This document shows, in pieces, positions 25,128-34,153 of a stretch of DNA of 64,000 nt; the first letter of the stretch is position 1, and every line of letters begins with the position of its first letter. The stretch is from Candidatus Flexifilum breve (lineage in GTDB: Bacteria; Chloroflexota; Anaerolineae; Aggregatilineales; Phototrophicaceae): contig JADKGC010000005.1 of assembly GCA_016717205.1 (NCBI GenBank), positions 186,001 through 250,000 on the forward strand, in the 5' to 3' direction. A program made the position numbers and the translations under genes. The notes below the pieces were generated by a model, which searched no databases, was not told where the DNA came from, and saw only the letters and a program-made list of their open reading frames with translations.

Positions 25128-26105
25128 CTAATGCCTCCCGGCACGCCGCAGCGCCGACTGAACCGGCGCGGCATTCAGGACGATGGCGATCACGAGGATA
25201 ACGCCGAACGCGATTTGCAGGATGAAGGTCGAAACGTTGAAGAAGGTCAGGATGCTTTGCAGCAGGAAAATATCGACGGCTCCCAGCGTCGCGCCGATCA
25301 AGCTGCCTTTCCCGCCGCCCAGACTGATCCCGCCGAGCGCGACGGCGGCAATCGCGTTAAGTGTATAGGTCGGACCGACCGTCGGATCAGCCGAGCCGAG
25401 CAGCGCACTCAAGGAGACGCCGGCAACCGCCGCGAACACGCCTGTAATCATATAGGCGAGGATGCGGATAGTCGTCACCGGAATGCCGCTGGTATACGCG
25501 GCGCGGTCATCACCGCCGAGCGCCATGATGTGATCGTAAAGCGGGATGCGCCGAATCAGCAGCCAGATCGCAAAGATGGCGAGGATCGGCACGATTGACC
25601 CGCCGCGCGCAAATGCGCCGATCCAGTCGGGGACATCGCCAGCGGGCGCGGGCATCAGCCAGAGCGTGACGCCAACGTACACGAGATACGTGCCGAGCGT
25701 GGCGACAATCGGCTGAATACGGACAACCGACGCCAGAAACCCGTTGATCGCACCTGACGCCAGCCCGATCACGATGACCGCCGGAATGATGACAAGCGGC
25801 GAACTGATCCCGGCATTCATAAACAAGTACTGCACGACGATCACGTTGACCAGCCCCATGAACGGACCGACCGACAGATCGATGCCGCCGCCGCCCGCGA
25901 GGATCACCGGTGTAGAGGCGATTGCCGCGAGGATCAGCGGCGCTGCCAAGCCAATCGTCACGCCGAGGGCGGACGGGCTGAAGCGCGCCGGATTGAGCAG
26001 AATGTTGATGACCAGCAGCACGACGAAAAACAGCGCGGCGAATCCGGCTGTGCCTAGCCCGGCGCTGATGCGCCCGAAGATCAATCTGGATGCGTTAGCG
26101 TTCAT
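25128..26105 (-). CDS. RbsC-type sugar ABC permease, second
   Basis: 325 residues, hydrophobic throughout, with GGGGIDLSVGPFMGLVNVIV near residue 70 and AIAAVALGGISLGGGKGSLI near 240, signatures of the RbsC/XylH permease family. Its start overlaps the end of the ATPase C-half by 11 bases and its stop is adjacent to the ATG of the next permease. It probably forms a heterodimeric membrane channel with that protein. Confidence 0.9.
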   Translation of the reverse strand: MNANASRLIFGRISAGLGTAGFAALFFVVLLVINILLNPARFSPSALGVTIGLAAPLILAAIASTPVILAGGGGIDLSVGPFMGLVNVIVVQYLFMNAGISSPLVIIPAVIVIGLASGAINGFLASVVRIQPIVATLGTYLVYVGVTLWLMPAPAGDVPDWIGAFARGGSIVPILAIFAIWLLIRRIPLYDHIMALGGDDRAAYTSGIPVTTIRILAYMITGVFAAVAGVSLSALLGSADPTVGPTYTLNAIAAVALGGISLGGGKGSLIGATLGAVDIFLLQSILTFFNVSTFILQIAFGVILVIAIVLNAAPVQSALRRAGRH

Positions 26106-26856
26106 CGTGTCTCCCGAACATGCCCGCGATGATCGCGGCGTGGGTCAGGTGGTCGCCGCTCAAGGTTGTGAAAACGGTCTGATCGCGGAAGACCAGCACC
26201 CGTCCGCACAATTGCAGCAGTTCTTCGACCTCGGTCGAGAGCAACACCAACGTGGTGGTGCGGGCGGCAACCAGATGGCGGAAGACCTCGTACAGCTTGA
26301 GCCGAGTCGGGAGGTCAACGCCGCGCGTCGGGTCATTCAGCAGCAGCAGACGCGGTTCCGCCGCCAACCAGCGGGCGAGCAGCACCTTCTGCTGATTGCC
26401 ACCGCTCAAACTGGTGATCGGCGCTGTCGGTGACGAGTAGACTATCGACAACTGCTGGCGAAACGCTTCCAGTCGCTCCCTTTGTGCGCGCCGGTTGATA
26501 ATGCCAAAGCGCCCGTGCTGGTGCAGCGTGGCGATGCCGAAGTTGTCGAGGATCGACAGGGCGGGCAAAATCCCCTGTGTCTTGCGATTGCGCGGCAGAT
26601 AGGCGATCCCTGCCCGCACTGCGCCGGGGAAGGTCTTGATTTCGGCGCTCGTCCCGTCCGCCGTCAGACGAATGTGTCCGCTGGCGGCGGGCTGCAAGCC
26701 GCAAAGGGCTTCGACAAAGCGTTCCTGCCCCTGCCCATCCAAGCCCGCCAAGCCGACGATCTCGCCCGCGTGGAAGCTCACGCTGATGGGCTGCGCGGCG
26801 GGGGTCAGGCGCAGATCGTTAACCTGCATTACGGGAGGCGTCTCAATGCTGGACAT
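26095..26856 (-). CDS. Sugar ABC ATPase, C-terminal half (split RbsA-like)
   Basis: 253 residues from an ATG at 26856 inside the end of the N-half gene. It is the second nucleotide-binding domain of RbsA-type ATPases: GEIVGLAGLDGQGQERFVEA (the degenerate Walker A usual in this half), signature SLSGGNQQKVLLARWLA, Walker B LLLLNDPTRGVDLPTRLKLY with Asp where the catalytic Glu would be Asn-Asp-Pro type, and the H loop VLLSTEVEELLQLC. RbsA is normally one chain of about 500 residues. Here the two halves are in different frames overlapping by 14 bases at a CCCC run. It may be a frameshifted pseudogene or a true split. Confidence 0.82.
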   Translation of the reverse strand: MSSIETPPVMQVNDLRLTPAAQPISVSFHAGEIVGLAGLDGQGQERFVEALCGLQPAASGHIRLTADGTSAEIKTFPGAVRAGIAYLPRNRKTQGILPALSILDNFGIATLHQHGRFGIINRRAQRERLEAFRQQLSIVYSSPTAPITSLSGGNQQKVLLARWLAAEPRLLLLNDPTRGVDLPTRLKLYEVFRHLVAARTTTLVLLSTEVEELLQLCGRVLVFRDQTVFTTLSGDHLTHAAIIAGMFGRHDER

Positions 26857-27601
26857 GGGGATTTTCCGTGACTTTCTGCGCCAACGGCGTGTCGGGCAAG
26901 ACCAGATTGAGCAAACGCGGGATGCTGACCTCGGCGCGCGGAAGGGAGGCAACCGCGCGCCCGCTGCGTAAGACCGTCACGACATCCGACAGGGCGATCA
27001 CTTCGTCCATGCGGTGCGAGATATAGATCACCAGCCGCCCGCTCCCGACGAACTCCCGGATTAGTGCGAACAGCATATCCCGATCTTCGATGTCGAGCGC
27101 GGCGGTCGCCTCGTCCAGAATGAGGATCGACGGGTCATGCACCAGCGCGCGAGCGATGACGATCAACTGCTGCTGTGGCAGCGGCACGCTCTCGACAAGC
27201 TGATCGAGGTCGAGTTCGGCATGCGTCAGGCGGGTGAGGGTGGCGCGGGCACGTGTGATCCGGTCAGCGCGGCTGATGCGCCGCCGGAAGATACCATCGT
27301 AGCCCATGAAGATGTTGTCGATCACCGACACGTTAGGCGCGACGAGGACTTCTTGCAGCACCGGAACGATTCCCAGATGCCTCATCCAGAGCGGGCTGTA
27401 ACGGGTCACGATCTGCCCGTTGACGCGAACTTCTCCCTGATCGGGCGTGATGATCCCCGACAGGATTTTGACGAGGGTGCTTTTGCCGGAGCCGTTCTCA
27501 CCGAACACGGTATGAACCGTTCCGGGCTGGCAGGTCAAGTCGAGGGCTTCAAGTGCGCGGGTTTCGCCATAGCGTTTGTGGATAGCTTTGAGGTCAAGCA
27601 C
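26843..27601 (-). CDS. Sugar ABC ATPase, N-terminal half (split RbsA-like)
   Basis: 252 residues from a GTG at 27601 with AGGA eight bases upstream; a TTG at 27631 is also open. It has Walker A FGENGSGKSTLVKILSG, Q loop VLQEVLV, a signature region of the form VPLPQQQLIVIARALVHDP (lacking the usual LSGG), Walker B ILILDEATAALD and the H loop VIYISHRMDEVI. The first domain of RbsA-type ATPases is the hydrolytic one. It ends at TGA after NPHVQH, where the linker to the second half would be. The weak signature motif is worth noting, but it resembles the VGxxQ form seen in this half of the family. Confidence 0.82.
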   Translation of the reverse strand: MLDLKAIHKRYGETRALEALDLTCQPGTVHTVFGENGSGKSTLVKILSGIITPDQGEVRVNGQIVTRYSPLWMRHLGIVPVLQEVLVAPNVSVIDNIFMGYDGIFRRRISRADRITRARATLTRLTHAELDLDQLVESVPLPQQQLIVIARALVHDPSILILDEATAALDIEDRDMLFALIREFVGSGRLVIYISHRMDEVIALSDVVTVLRSGRAVASLPRAEVSIPRLLNLVLPDTPLAQKVTENPHVQH

Positions 27602-27669
27602 GATGATTATCCTATCGCGGGCGCTGGGCAAGGATCACTCCTTGTCCAGCGTCACAGTATCTATCGAGC

Positions 27670-28869
27670 TTAGGACTCAGCAGCGCACGGATCGGGCGTT
27701 TCGGCGTAATCAAAGAAGGGGATCGCCTCGCCGTTGGCGAAGTACGCGTTCAAGACTTCTTCTGGCATCCGGTCTTCGGGCGGGATGGGGAAGGTTGAGA
27801 CGGAATCGACGGTCATGCACTCGCTGTACCAATCAGGCAGCGAGTCGGGTGTGACGGGCGGGATCGGCATCATCAGCGTGTTCAGCAGAGGATGCTGCCC
27901 CATCAGCAGACGGACGCCAACGCGGAACAGCGCTTGCGCAGTCGGCACGGGCAGCACGGCGTGACCGGTGAAGTGGAAATCATCCTGATGTTCGTGCCAG
28001 TAGCCGAGTGCATCGCCGGAGATCGACGAGGTGATCACGGGCTGCGGGCGTCCCGCTTCGGCGAAGGCTTCGGCGACAAGGCGCGATTCGCTGCCCGTCG
28101 TCCATACGGCATCCACCGGGTTGGGGTTGGTCGCCAAGAATTGCAGGACGACCGACTTGGTGACGCTCGGCGTCCAATCACCGTTGACCGAGCCGATGAT
28201 ATTGATGTTGGCGGCGGCGGCAAAGGCTTCGTCCGCGCCGGCGCGTTCCATCACGACAATCGGGTGACCTGCGATGCCTTCGACGAGCAGCACGTTACCG
28301 CCATCCGGCAGTTCGCTGATGATCGCATTCGCCATATCGTAGCCCCAACGATTGTAGTTTTCGTCCACGTTGATGGCATACGGACTGGTGACTGCGCCCG
28401 CGACCGTGACGAACGGAATACCCGCATTGAATGCGGCTTCAATTGCGTCATCCAGACCGGTCGATGACCCGGCAATCGAGGTGATGATGTCGCAGCCCTT
28501 GTCGATGAAGGCGCGGATTTGCGCGTTCTGCTGCGCGACATCACCATTCGAGTCGCTGACTTCAAATTCCGAAACCAGACCTTCGGCGATGTAGATGTCG
28601 GCGAGGCGCTGGAGTTCATTGGTCACGCTGACGCGCCAAGGATTGCCTTGATACGACTCGGAGTGACACCAGTGCCACGGCGCGTCCACGGCGGCGAAAT
28701 CATCATAGGCAGATGGCAGAACCGGGCTGGCTGTGTTCGCGTACAGCGCCTGCAAAGTTTCGGGAAGCTGCGCGATCAAGTCTTCTGGCGTAACGGTGTC
28801 CTGAGCCACAACCGAACTAATGGCGAACATCAAGAGTGCAAGAACAGTCAAACGGAGCATGGTCTTCAT
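27670..28869 (-). CDS. Sugar-binding protein of ABC transporter
   Basis: 399 residues with a cleavable signal peptide (MLRLTVLALLMFAISSVVAQ). The mature part is a periplasmic-binding-protein type 1 fold (Peripla_BP_4): FEVSDSNGDVAQQNAQIRAF, DIITSIAGSSTGLDDAIEAA, FNAGIPFVTVAGAVTSPYAI, DAVWTTGSESRLVAEAFAEA. The family binds monosaccharides outside the membrane and delivers them to RbsC-type permeases. It is first in the operon, 68 bases before the ATPase start. The divergent gap to the dehydrogenase at 29082 contains an AT-rich palindrome likely to control both. Confidence 0.9.
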   Translation of the reverse strand: MKTMLRLTVLALLMFAISSVVAQDTVTPEDLIAQLPETLQALYANTASPVLPSAYDDFAAVDAPWHWCHSESYQGNPWRVSVTNELQRLADIYIAEGLVSEFEVSDSNGDVAQQNAQIRAFIDKGCDIITSIAGSSTGLDDAIEAAFNAGIPFVTVAGAVTSPYAINVDENYNRWGYDMANAIISELPDGGNVLLVEGIAGHPIVVMERAGADEAFAAAANINIIGSVNGDWTPSVTKSVVLQFLATNPNPVDAVWTTGSESRLVAEAFAEAGRPQPVITSSISGDALGYWHEHQDDFHFTGHAVLPVPTAQALFRVGVRLLMGQHPLLNTLMMPIPPVTPDSLPDWYSECMTVDSVSTFPIPPEDRMPEEVLNAYFANGEAIPFFDYAETPDPCAAES

Positions 28870-28977
28870 AGGGAGAAATCCTCACTTTAATTGAGAAATA
28901 TCAACTTTTGCTGCCGAATCCTACGTGCCTGCTGTTGGTTCTGGTTATGCGCCTCCTGCTTTTGTGGTCAATTCGGA

Positions 28978-28994
28978 GATTATATCTTATAATC
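28978..28994. promoter_or_regulatory. Palindrome over a -10-like sequence
   Basis: GATTATA and TATAATC separated by three bases. The right arm contains TATAAT, so an operator overlapping a promoter is plausible. It lies in the divergent gap between the binding-protein operon and the dehydrogenase gene. Confidence 0.4.
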
Positions 28995-29081
28995 TATATC
29001 GTAGTCAACATGGGCAGTTGGTCGATTTGTTTGTGGTTTCGCTCTTGCTGGTTATTTGAAGTATTGAAATAGTGAGGGAAG

Positions 29082-29867
29082 ATGACATTTGATTTTCGAG
29101 GCAAGTCCGCGCTAATTACGGGGGCGGCAGGTGGAATCGGCGCGGCGGTTGCCCATCTGCTCGGCGCAGCCGGGGCAGCCGTCGCGGTCACCGATGTGGC
29201 GTTGGAGGGTGCGCAGATCGTCGCGCAGCAGATCAACGACGCAGGCGGGAAGGCTGTGGCATTCAAGCTGGATGTATCATCGGCGGACGATGTGGAACGG
29301 GTAACAGCGGCAGCCGAAGCAGAGCTTGGTGTGATCACCCTCGGCGTCACCTGTGCCGGGATTATCCGCATCGTGCCGTTCCTCGAACTGACGGCGGATA
29401 CATGGGATCGCACGCTGGCGATCAACTTGAAGGGGACGTTTCTGGTCTTTCAGGCGCTGGCACGGCGCATGATCGAAGCGAAGCAGCCGGGGAGTCTGGT
29501 TGGGCTGTCGTCGGTCGCGGGACGTGGCGGGCGTGTCAGCGCGGTGGATTATGCCGCCAGCAAAGCCGGGGTGATCAGCGTGGTACGGTCAGCGGCGCTG
29601 GCGTTCGCTCCGCATGGGATCACCGTCAATGCGGTCTGTCCGGGGATTGTCCAGACGGAAATGACGTTGAACATTCACCGGGAACGCGCTAAGTTGAGTG
29701 GGATCACACCCGAAGAATCGCTGGCAAAACTCGCCAGCAGCATCCCCCTCGGACGTATCGAAACGCCCGAAGATGTCGCCGGGGCAATTGGCTTTTTGCT
29801 GTCGCCCGAAGGTTCTTATGTTACCGGGCAGGCGCTTAATGTCTGCGGCGGGCTAGAATTCGACTAA
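29082..29867 (+). CDS. Short-chain dehydrogenase/reductase
   Basis: 261 residues, classical SDR layout. The cofactor motif is TGAAGGIGAAVAHLL, with Asp at the end of the second strand (VTDVA) suggesting NAD rather than NADP. The structural CAG takes the place of NAG. Catalytic Ser is in LSSVAGRGG, YAASK holds the Tyr and Lys, and the C-terminus is YVTGQALNVCGGLEF. In this setting it is probably a sugar or sugar-lactone dehydrogenase feeding the lactonase encoded 27 bases downstream; the substrate cannot be named from sequence. Confidence 0.88.
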   Translation: MTFDFRGKSALITGAAGGIGAAVAHLLGAAGAAVAVTDVALEGAQIVAQQINDAGGKAVAFKLDVSSADDVERVTAAAEAELGVITLGVTCAGIIRIVPFLELTADTWDRTLAINLKGTFLVFQALARRMIEAKQPGSLVGLSSVAGRGGRVSAVDYAASKAGVISVVRSAALAFAPHGITVNAVCPGIVQTEMTLNIHRERAKLSGITPEESLAKLASSIPLGRIETPEDVAGAIGFLLSPEGSYVTGQALNVCGGLEFD

Positions 29868-29894
29868 AAATTATCCACCGGGGAGACAAGAAAA

Positions 29895-31001
29895 ATGACA
29901 CTAACTACTGAATCGCAGCGCGTCTTGCTGTATGTGGGAACCTATACGCGCCCCGCCCCCTATTTGAAGACGACCAACGGGCAGGGGATTTACGTTTACA
30001 GCCTGAACCTTGCATCGGGTGAACTGACCCCCGTCAGCGAGATGCTGAATATCGACAACCCGTCCTATCTGACGATCAGTCATAACAGGCGCTATCTGTA
30101 CGCCACAAGCGAGGTCTGGCTGTGGCAGGAAGGCATGATCACCGCCTATAGCATCGACGCGCAGACTGGTGCTCTGACCTATATCAACAAGCAGCCGACT
30201 CTCGGCAGCATCAACGCTTACGCTTCGGTGGATCACGCCGATCATTTCGTCATGGTGGCGAATTATTGGGATGGCGAATCGGTGGTGATTTTCCCGCTGC
30301 GCGCGGATGGCGGCGTGCTGCCCGCCAGCGACAGCGTTTTCCACGAGGGCAAGGGTGAGAATGAGGCACGACAGGACAAATCACATGCCCACTGCATCCT
30401 GCCTGATCCGACCAATACCTACGTTTACTCTGCCGATCTTGGCATCGATCAAATCGTGTGTTACCGCCTCGATCACAACCACGGGCGCTTACACCGGCAT
30501 GACAGTTTGCAGCTTCCCGACGGGACGGGACCGCGCCACATGGTGTTCCATCCGAACAACAAATTCGCCTACGTCATCGGGGAACTGAATTCCAGCATCA
30601 CCGTGCTGTCAGTAGACAGCGCGACCGGTGCTCTGGCAGCCCTTCAATCCGTGCCGACTCTGCCGGCCGGCGTGGCGCACGAAACGAGCCATTGCTCGGA
30701 TATTCAGATTCATCCGTCGGGTAAGTTCGTGTACGGCGGCAATCGCGGACACGACAGCCTCGTGATCTACGCGGCGGATAGTGAGACCGGTCGCTTGACT
30801 TATGTCGGACACCAGCCGACGCTCGGACAGACGCCGCGCAACTTCGCAATTGACCCGACCGGAACCTATATGCTGGTTGGCAATCAGGACAGCGATACCA
30901 TCGTGATCTTCCGCATCAATCAAGAGACGGGAACGCTTGATCCGACCGGTCAGGTCGCCTCTGTGCCGACCCCTGTGTGCCTCAAACTGATTACCCTCTA
31001 G
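29895..31001 (+). CDS. Lactonase, seven-bladed beta-propeller (Pgl-like)
   Basis: 368 residues with repeated blades: LLYVGTYTRP at the start, LYATSEVWLW, HCILPDPTNTYVYSADLGID, GPRHMVFHPNNKFAYVIGEL, PSGKFVYGGNRGHDSLVIY, NFAIDPTGTYMLVGNQDSDT. This is the 6-phosphogluconolactonase/carboxymuconate cyclase-like family, which opens sugar lactones in the cytoplasm. There is no signal peptide. Together with the upstream dehydrogenase it forms an oxidation-hydrolysis pair turning an aldose into the sugar acid. Confidence 0.88.
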   Translation: MTLTTESQRVLLYVGTYTRPAPYLKTTNGQGIYVYSLNLASGELTPVSEMLNIDNPSYLTISHNRRYLYATSEVWLWQEGMITAYSIDAQTGALTYINKQPTLGSINAYASVDHADHFVMVANYWDGESVVIFPLRADGGVLPASDSVFHEGKGENEARQDKSHAHCILPDPTNTYVYSADLGIDQIVCYRLDHNHGRLHRHDSLQLPDGTGPRHMVFHPNNKFAYVIGELNSSITVLSVDSATGALAALQSVPTLPAGVAHETSHCSDIQIHPSGKFVYGGNRGHDSLVIYAADSETGRLTYVGHQPTLGQTPRNFAIDPTGTYMLVGNQDSDTIVIFRINQETGTLDPTGQVASVPTPVCLKLITL

Positions 31002-31010
31002 GAACCTAAC

Positions 31011-31313
31011 ATGAAAATCGGTTTGCTTGGACTCATCATGAGTAATTTTTCCGATGTCAATTACGACAAGCTCCGACTTGCCGCTGACATCGGTTTTCAC
31101 GGCGTCGGCGCGCATCTGACCGTCCCCGCCAGCACCATTTCCGACGAGATGGCGCAGCGCGTCAAAGGCGTCTTTGCCGATCAGCGAATGCCGTTTCTGC
31201 AATTGTGGGGACCGTACCCCTATCAAGTTCAACCTTGATCCGGCGGCATACCCCTACGAAACATTCGCTAACCTGCTTCAGGTCGGTGCAGCGAAGCGTT
31301 TCTCTACGAGGTA
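31011..31313 (+). pseudogene. Sugar-phosphate isomerase/epimerase-like TIM barrel, N-terminal fragment
   Basis: It reads MKIGLLGLIMSNFSDVNYDK and AADIGFHGVGAHLTVPASTI, then FADQRMPFLQLWGPYP. A frameshift near 31220 leads to PIKFNLDPAAYPYETFANLL and a break. The family is AP-endonuclease-2-like sugar isomerase or mannonate-dehydratase-like. Only about a third of the gene remains before it runs into the oppositely oriented MaoC gene. The break marks the junction between two sugar loci. Confidence 0.65.
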
Positions 31314-31748
31314 AAGGTGCTGGCACGCCAGCACCACCGCGCCATGCTGATTGAAGGCTTCAACTGTTTCAATCAACTGCCCGTGCGTGGGGCGTTTCGG
31401 ATAATCTCTTTTTTCCGAGATAGTCGCGCGGATTTTGAGCGTATCGCCAATAAAGACAGGCTTAATAAATCGCACCTTGTCATATCCAAAAGACACAGAA
31501 ACCGGATTAATGTCGTCTGCGGTCATGCCGATGGCAATGCTCAGAACCAGCGTTCCATGCGCGATGCGCCGCTGAAAGTCCTGTGTTTGCACCCATTCAG
31601 CATCCATATGGTGTGGGAAGAAGTCGCCGGTTTGCCCTGCATGCAGAACAATATCGGTTTCGGTGATTGTCCGCCCCATTGTTTCGCGAGCAGAGCCGAT
31701 CTCATAGTCTTCAACGTAAATGTTGACCACTTTCATTCGTTTAGCCAA
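31278..31748 (-). CDS. MaoC-like (hotdog) hydratase
   Basis: 156 residues. The hotdog hydratase signature is present: YEIGSARETMGRTITETDIV, GQTGDFFPHHMDAEWVQTQD with the Asp and His of the (R)-specific hydratase motif, RRIAHGTLVLSIAIGM, and VRFIKPVFIGDTLKIRATIS. MaoC proteins add or remove water on enoyl-CoA type thioesters. It is the last gene of the leftward operon with a CoA transferase and an L-fuconate dehydratase-like enzyme, five bases after the latter. A longer paralogue lies at 36254-36790 on the other side of the regulator. Confidence 0.87.
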   Translation of the reverse strand: MAKRMKVVNIYVEDYEIGSARETMGRTITETDIVLHAGQTGDFFPHHMDAEWVQTQDFQRRIAHGTLVLSIAIGMTADDINPVSVSFGYDKVRFIKPVFIGDTLKIRATISEKRDYPKRPTHGQLIETVEAFNQHGAVVLACQHLYLVEKRFAAPT

Positions 31749-31753
31749 TTCTG

Positions 31754-32986
31754 CTATTTCAAGTCGGAACTGCTGCCCGGTTCCTGCGGTGTTTTATAAA
31801 CACCCGCCTCAACCTGTGCGGGATGGACAAAGTAGTCACGGAGATGGGGAATGTACTCCAAGAAAATGACGGGATGCCCGATGGCAATATGGTTGACGAG
31901 CACTAAGTGCTGATGAATTTGCCCCATATCCCCTACATGCGGAATCACGGGGATGCCGAACTTTTTCGCCATCAGACTGACCGTCAGGAATTCGCTCACA
32001 CCACCGACACGGTTGCAATCAACCTGACAGAATCCGATGGCATTCGCCTGAAAGTAGTTTTTGAAGACCACGCGATTCGGGACATGTTCCCCCAAGGCCA
32101 CCTTGATCGGGGCAATCGAGCGCACCAGCGTCTGGTGGGCGATTACGTCGTCAGGATGGGTCGGCTCCTCGATCCAGAACGGTGAAATTGGGGCGAGCAG
32201 GTGGCTCATGAACAGCGCGTGCTTCAAGCTCCAGCGCTGGTTGCAATCGAGCATGACCCGCGCTTCATCTCCGGCAATCTCACGAACGAGGAACGCCCGC
32301 CGTAGATCGCGTTCCCAATCATTCGAGCCGACCTTGAGCTTGAGCGCCTTGAAGCCACCGCCCAGCGATGCTTTGACCTTGTCTGCGACCTGATCATCGG
32401 AGTACGTGAACCAGCCCACAGACGTATCGTACCCGGGATAGCCTTTGGCGATCACCCATTCGCGTTCGCGCCGCGTGGTTTGCTGTTCACGCAGAAGCGC
32501 TAGGGCATCGTCCGCTGTCAGAACGTTTTCGAGATAACTCAAATCGAGCGTGTTGACAATCTGTTCCGGCGTTAAGTCGAGCAGCAACTGCCACAGCGGC
32601 ACCCCGCGGGACTTTGCCCATAGATCAAAACAGGCATTGGTGATGGAGGCCAGCGCCAAGTGGACGATACCCTTATGCGGGCCTAACCAGCGCAAGCGCG
32701 GGTGGTCGGCGATTTGGCGAAACACCTGACCGAAGTCGGCCATGAGCGCTTCGATTTCTTGCCCGACCAAGCGCTCCGCCAATGCTTCGATGGCCCGACA
32801 GACCAGATCATTCCCATCGCCTTCGGTCAGCGCAATGCCAACCCCGGTCAGACCAACATCGGTCTGCAGCAGCGTCACGGGGTAGGAGTAATACGGGTCG
32901 GTATGGGTTGCATCGACCCCTTCGCCAGCTTTGAGCTTGAACCTTGCGTCACGAGTTGCAATTCTTGTGATGATAGTACTGGGCAT
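31754..32986 (-). CDS. L-fuconate dehydratase-like enolase superfamily enzyme
   Basis: 410 residues. The N-terminal capping domain covers about 1-150. The barrel has the lysine motif KALKLKVGSNDWERDLRRAF, then the metal ligands in VMLDCNQRWSLKHAL, FWIEEPTHPDDVIAHQTLV and VALGEHVPN, and the histidine in IPVIPHVGDMGQIHQHLVLV. The segment KGYPGYDTSVGWFTYSDDQ is typical of the L-fuconate dehydratase group. The enzyme removes water from a sugar acid to give a 2-keto-3-deoxy acid. Its neighbours and the broken rhamnose mutarotase fit deoxy-sugar use. Exact substrate (fuconate, rhamnonate or another acid) is open. Confidence 0.85.
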   Translation of the reverse strand: MPSTIITRIATRDARFKLKAGEGVDATHTDPYYSYPVTLLQTDVGLTGVGIALTEGDGNDLVCRAIEALAERLVGQEIEALMADFGQVFRQIADHPRLRWLGPHKGIVHLALASITNACFDLWAKSRGVPLWQLLLDLTPEQIVNTLDLSYLENVLTADDALALLREQQTTRREREWVIAKGYPGYDTSVGWFTYSDDQVADKVKASLGGGFKALKLKVGSNDWERDLRRAFLVREIAGDEARVMLDCNQRWSLKHALFMSHLLAPISPFWIEEPTHPDDVIAHQTLVRSIAPIKVALGEHVPNRVVFKNYFQANAIGFCQVDCNRVGGVSEFLTVSLMAKKFGIPVIPHVGDMGQIHQHLVLVNHIAIGHPVIFLEYIPHLRDYFVHPAQVEAGVYKTPQEPGSSSDLK

Positions 32987-33004
32987 AGGTCACCTTTGCG
33001 CTGC

Positions 33005-34153
33005 TTACGCGAGTTGGAACTCGGTCGTGATCTTGTCCGTGTCTTCGCCCACCCGGGGAGCTCCTTTGTCGGACAGCAGGAGTTCGCCATCAATTCGAAT
33101 TGGGCAGCGTGTCGTGGGCAGCGGCGTATCGAGTCCGGTACGCCACACCTGCTGAATCATGTTCAACACTTGAAAGCCGTCATGCTGGAGCAGGCGCGTC
33201 CACGTCAGCACGTCCGCGCACCAGTAGTCCGCAGGTTCGAGGCGCGCAAGCCAGTAGTCCGTCGGCTGCATGCGCAGGTGATCGACCAGAATCTGTTTGA
33301 TTTCGTCGCGCTGGCTAAACCATGTTTTTCGGTCTGCATAGGCGAGGAGCGCCGGGCAGTCGAGCAAACTTGCCAGATCAAGGATCGACCCCATCGCCAA
33401 AGCGATATGGCCGTCTGCTGTCGCATAAATTCCGTAGGGAGCCGCCAAATAAGCGTGGGCACTGTTGATCGTACTGCGCTGCGGGAGTGCGCCGTTATCG
33501 TTGAGGTGGGTCGTGATGACCTCAAATTGGAAATCGAGGATCGACTCGAGTAGGCTCACCTGCACAAACGCGCCTTTCCCGGTGATTCCACGCCGCACCA
33601 GCGCCGCGAGTATGCCCTGTATCAGATGAGCACTCGTGAACAAATCAACGATGGCGAGACCGAACGGTGTCGGCGGTTGGTCAGCATTTCCGTTAAGCCA
33701 AGTAATCCCCGACACCGACTGAACCAGCAGGTCTTGACCGGGTTTATTCCGCCAAGGACCCTCGTTGCCGTATCCGGTGATCTCGCCGTAGATCAGGCGC
33801 GGGTTGATCTTGCTGACTGACGCATAATCGATCCCCATACGCTCGACAACGCCGGGGCGGAAATTCTCGATGAGGACATCGGCTTTTTCGATCAGCTTTT
33901 TGATTTTGCCGAACTCCGCCGGGTCTTTCAGGTTCACCGCGAAACTTTGTTTGTTTCGATTGATCGAGTGAAATAGGGTGCTGTCGCCATCGAATTCAAG
34001 ATTGGAGTTGTAGAGGGTGCGACCGATGTCGCCGCCGTCCGGACGTTCGATCTTGATCACCCGCGCCCCAAGATCAGCCAACCGCAACGCAGCCGAAGGC
34101 CCGGCTAAAAACTGGCAAAATTCGAGAACAAGTAACCCGTCTAATGGTTTCAT
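33005..34153 (-). CDS. Class III CoA transferase (CaiB/BaiF family)
   Basis: 382 residues. It has the family start LVLEFCQFLAGPSAALRLAD, VIKIERPDGGDIGRTLY, NRNKQSFAVNLKDPAEFGKI, VLIENFRPGVVERMGIDYAS, and YGEITGYGNEGPWRNKPGQD, where the Asp of GQD is the catalytic carboxylate. These enzymes move CoA between carboxylic acids. The start overlaps the upstream stop as ATGA. Its place with a sugar-acid dehydratase and MaoC hydratases suggests activation of a sugar-derived acid as a CoA thioester, an uncommon route for sugar breakdown. Confidence 0.9.
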   Translation of the reverse strand: MKPLDGLLVLEFCQFLAGPSAALRLADLGARVIKIERPDGGDIGRTLYNSNLEFDGDSTLFHSINRNKQSFAVNLKDPAEFGKIKKLIEKADVLIENFRPGVVERMGIDYASVSKINPRLIYGEITGYGNEGPWRNKPGQDLLVQSVSGITWLNGNADQPPTPFGLAIVDLFTSAHLIQGILAALVRRGITGKGAFVQVSLLESILDFQFEVITTHLNDNGALPQRSTINSAHAYLAAPYGIYATADGHIALAMGSILDLASLLDCPALLAYADRKTWFSQRDEIKQILVDHLRMQPTDYWLARLEPADYWCADVLTWTRLLQHDGFQVLNMIQQVWRTGLDTPLPTTRCPIRIDGELLLSDKGAPRVGEDTDKITTEFQLA

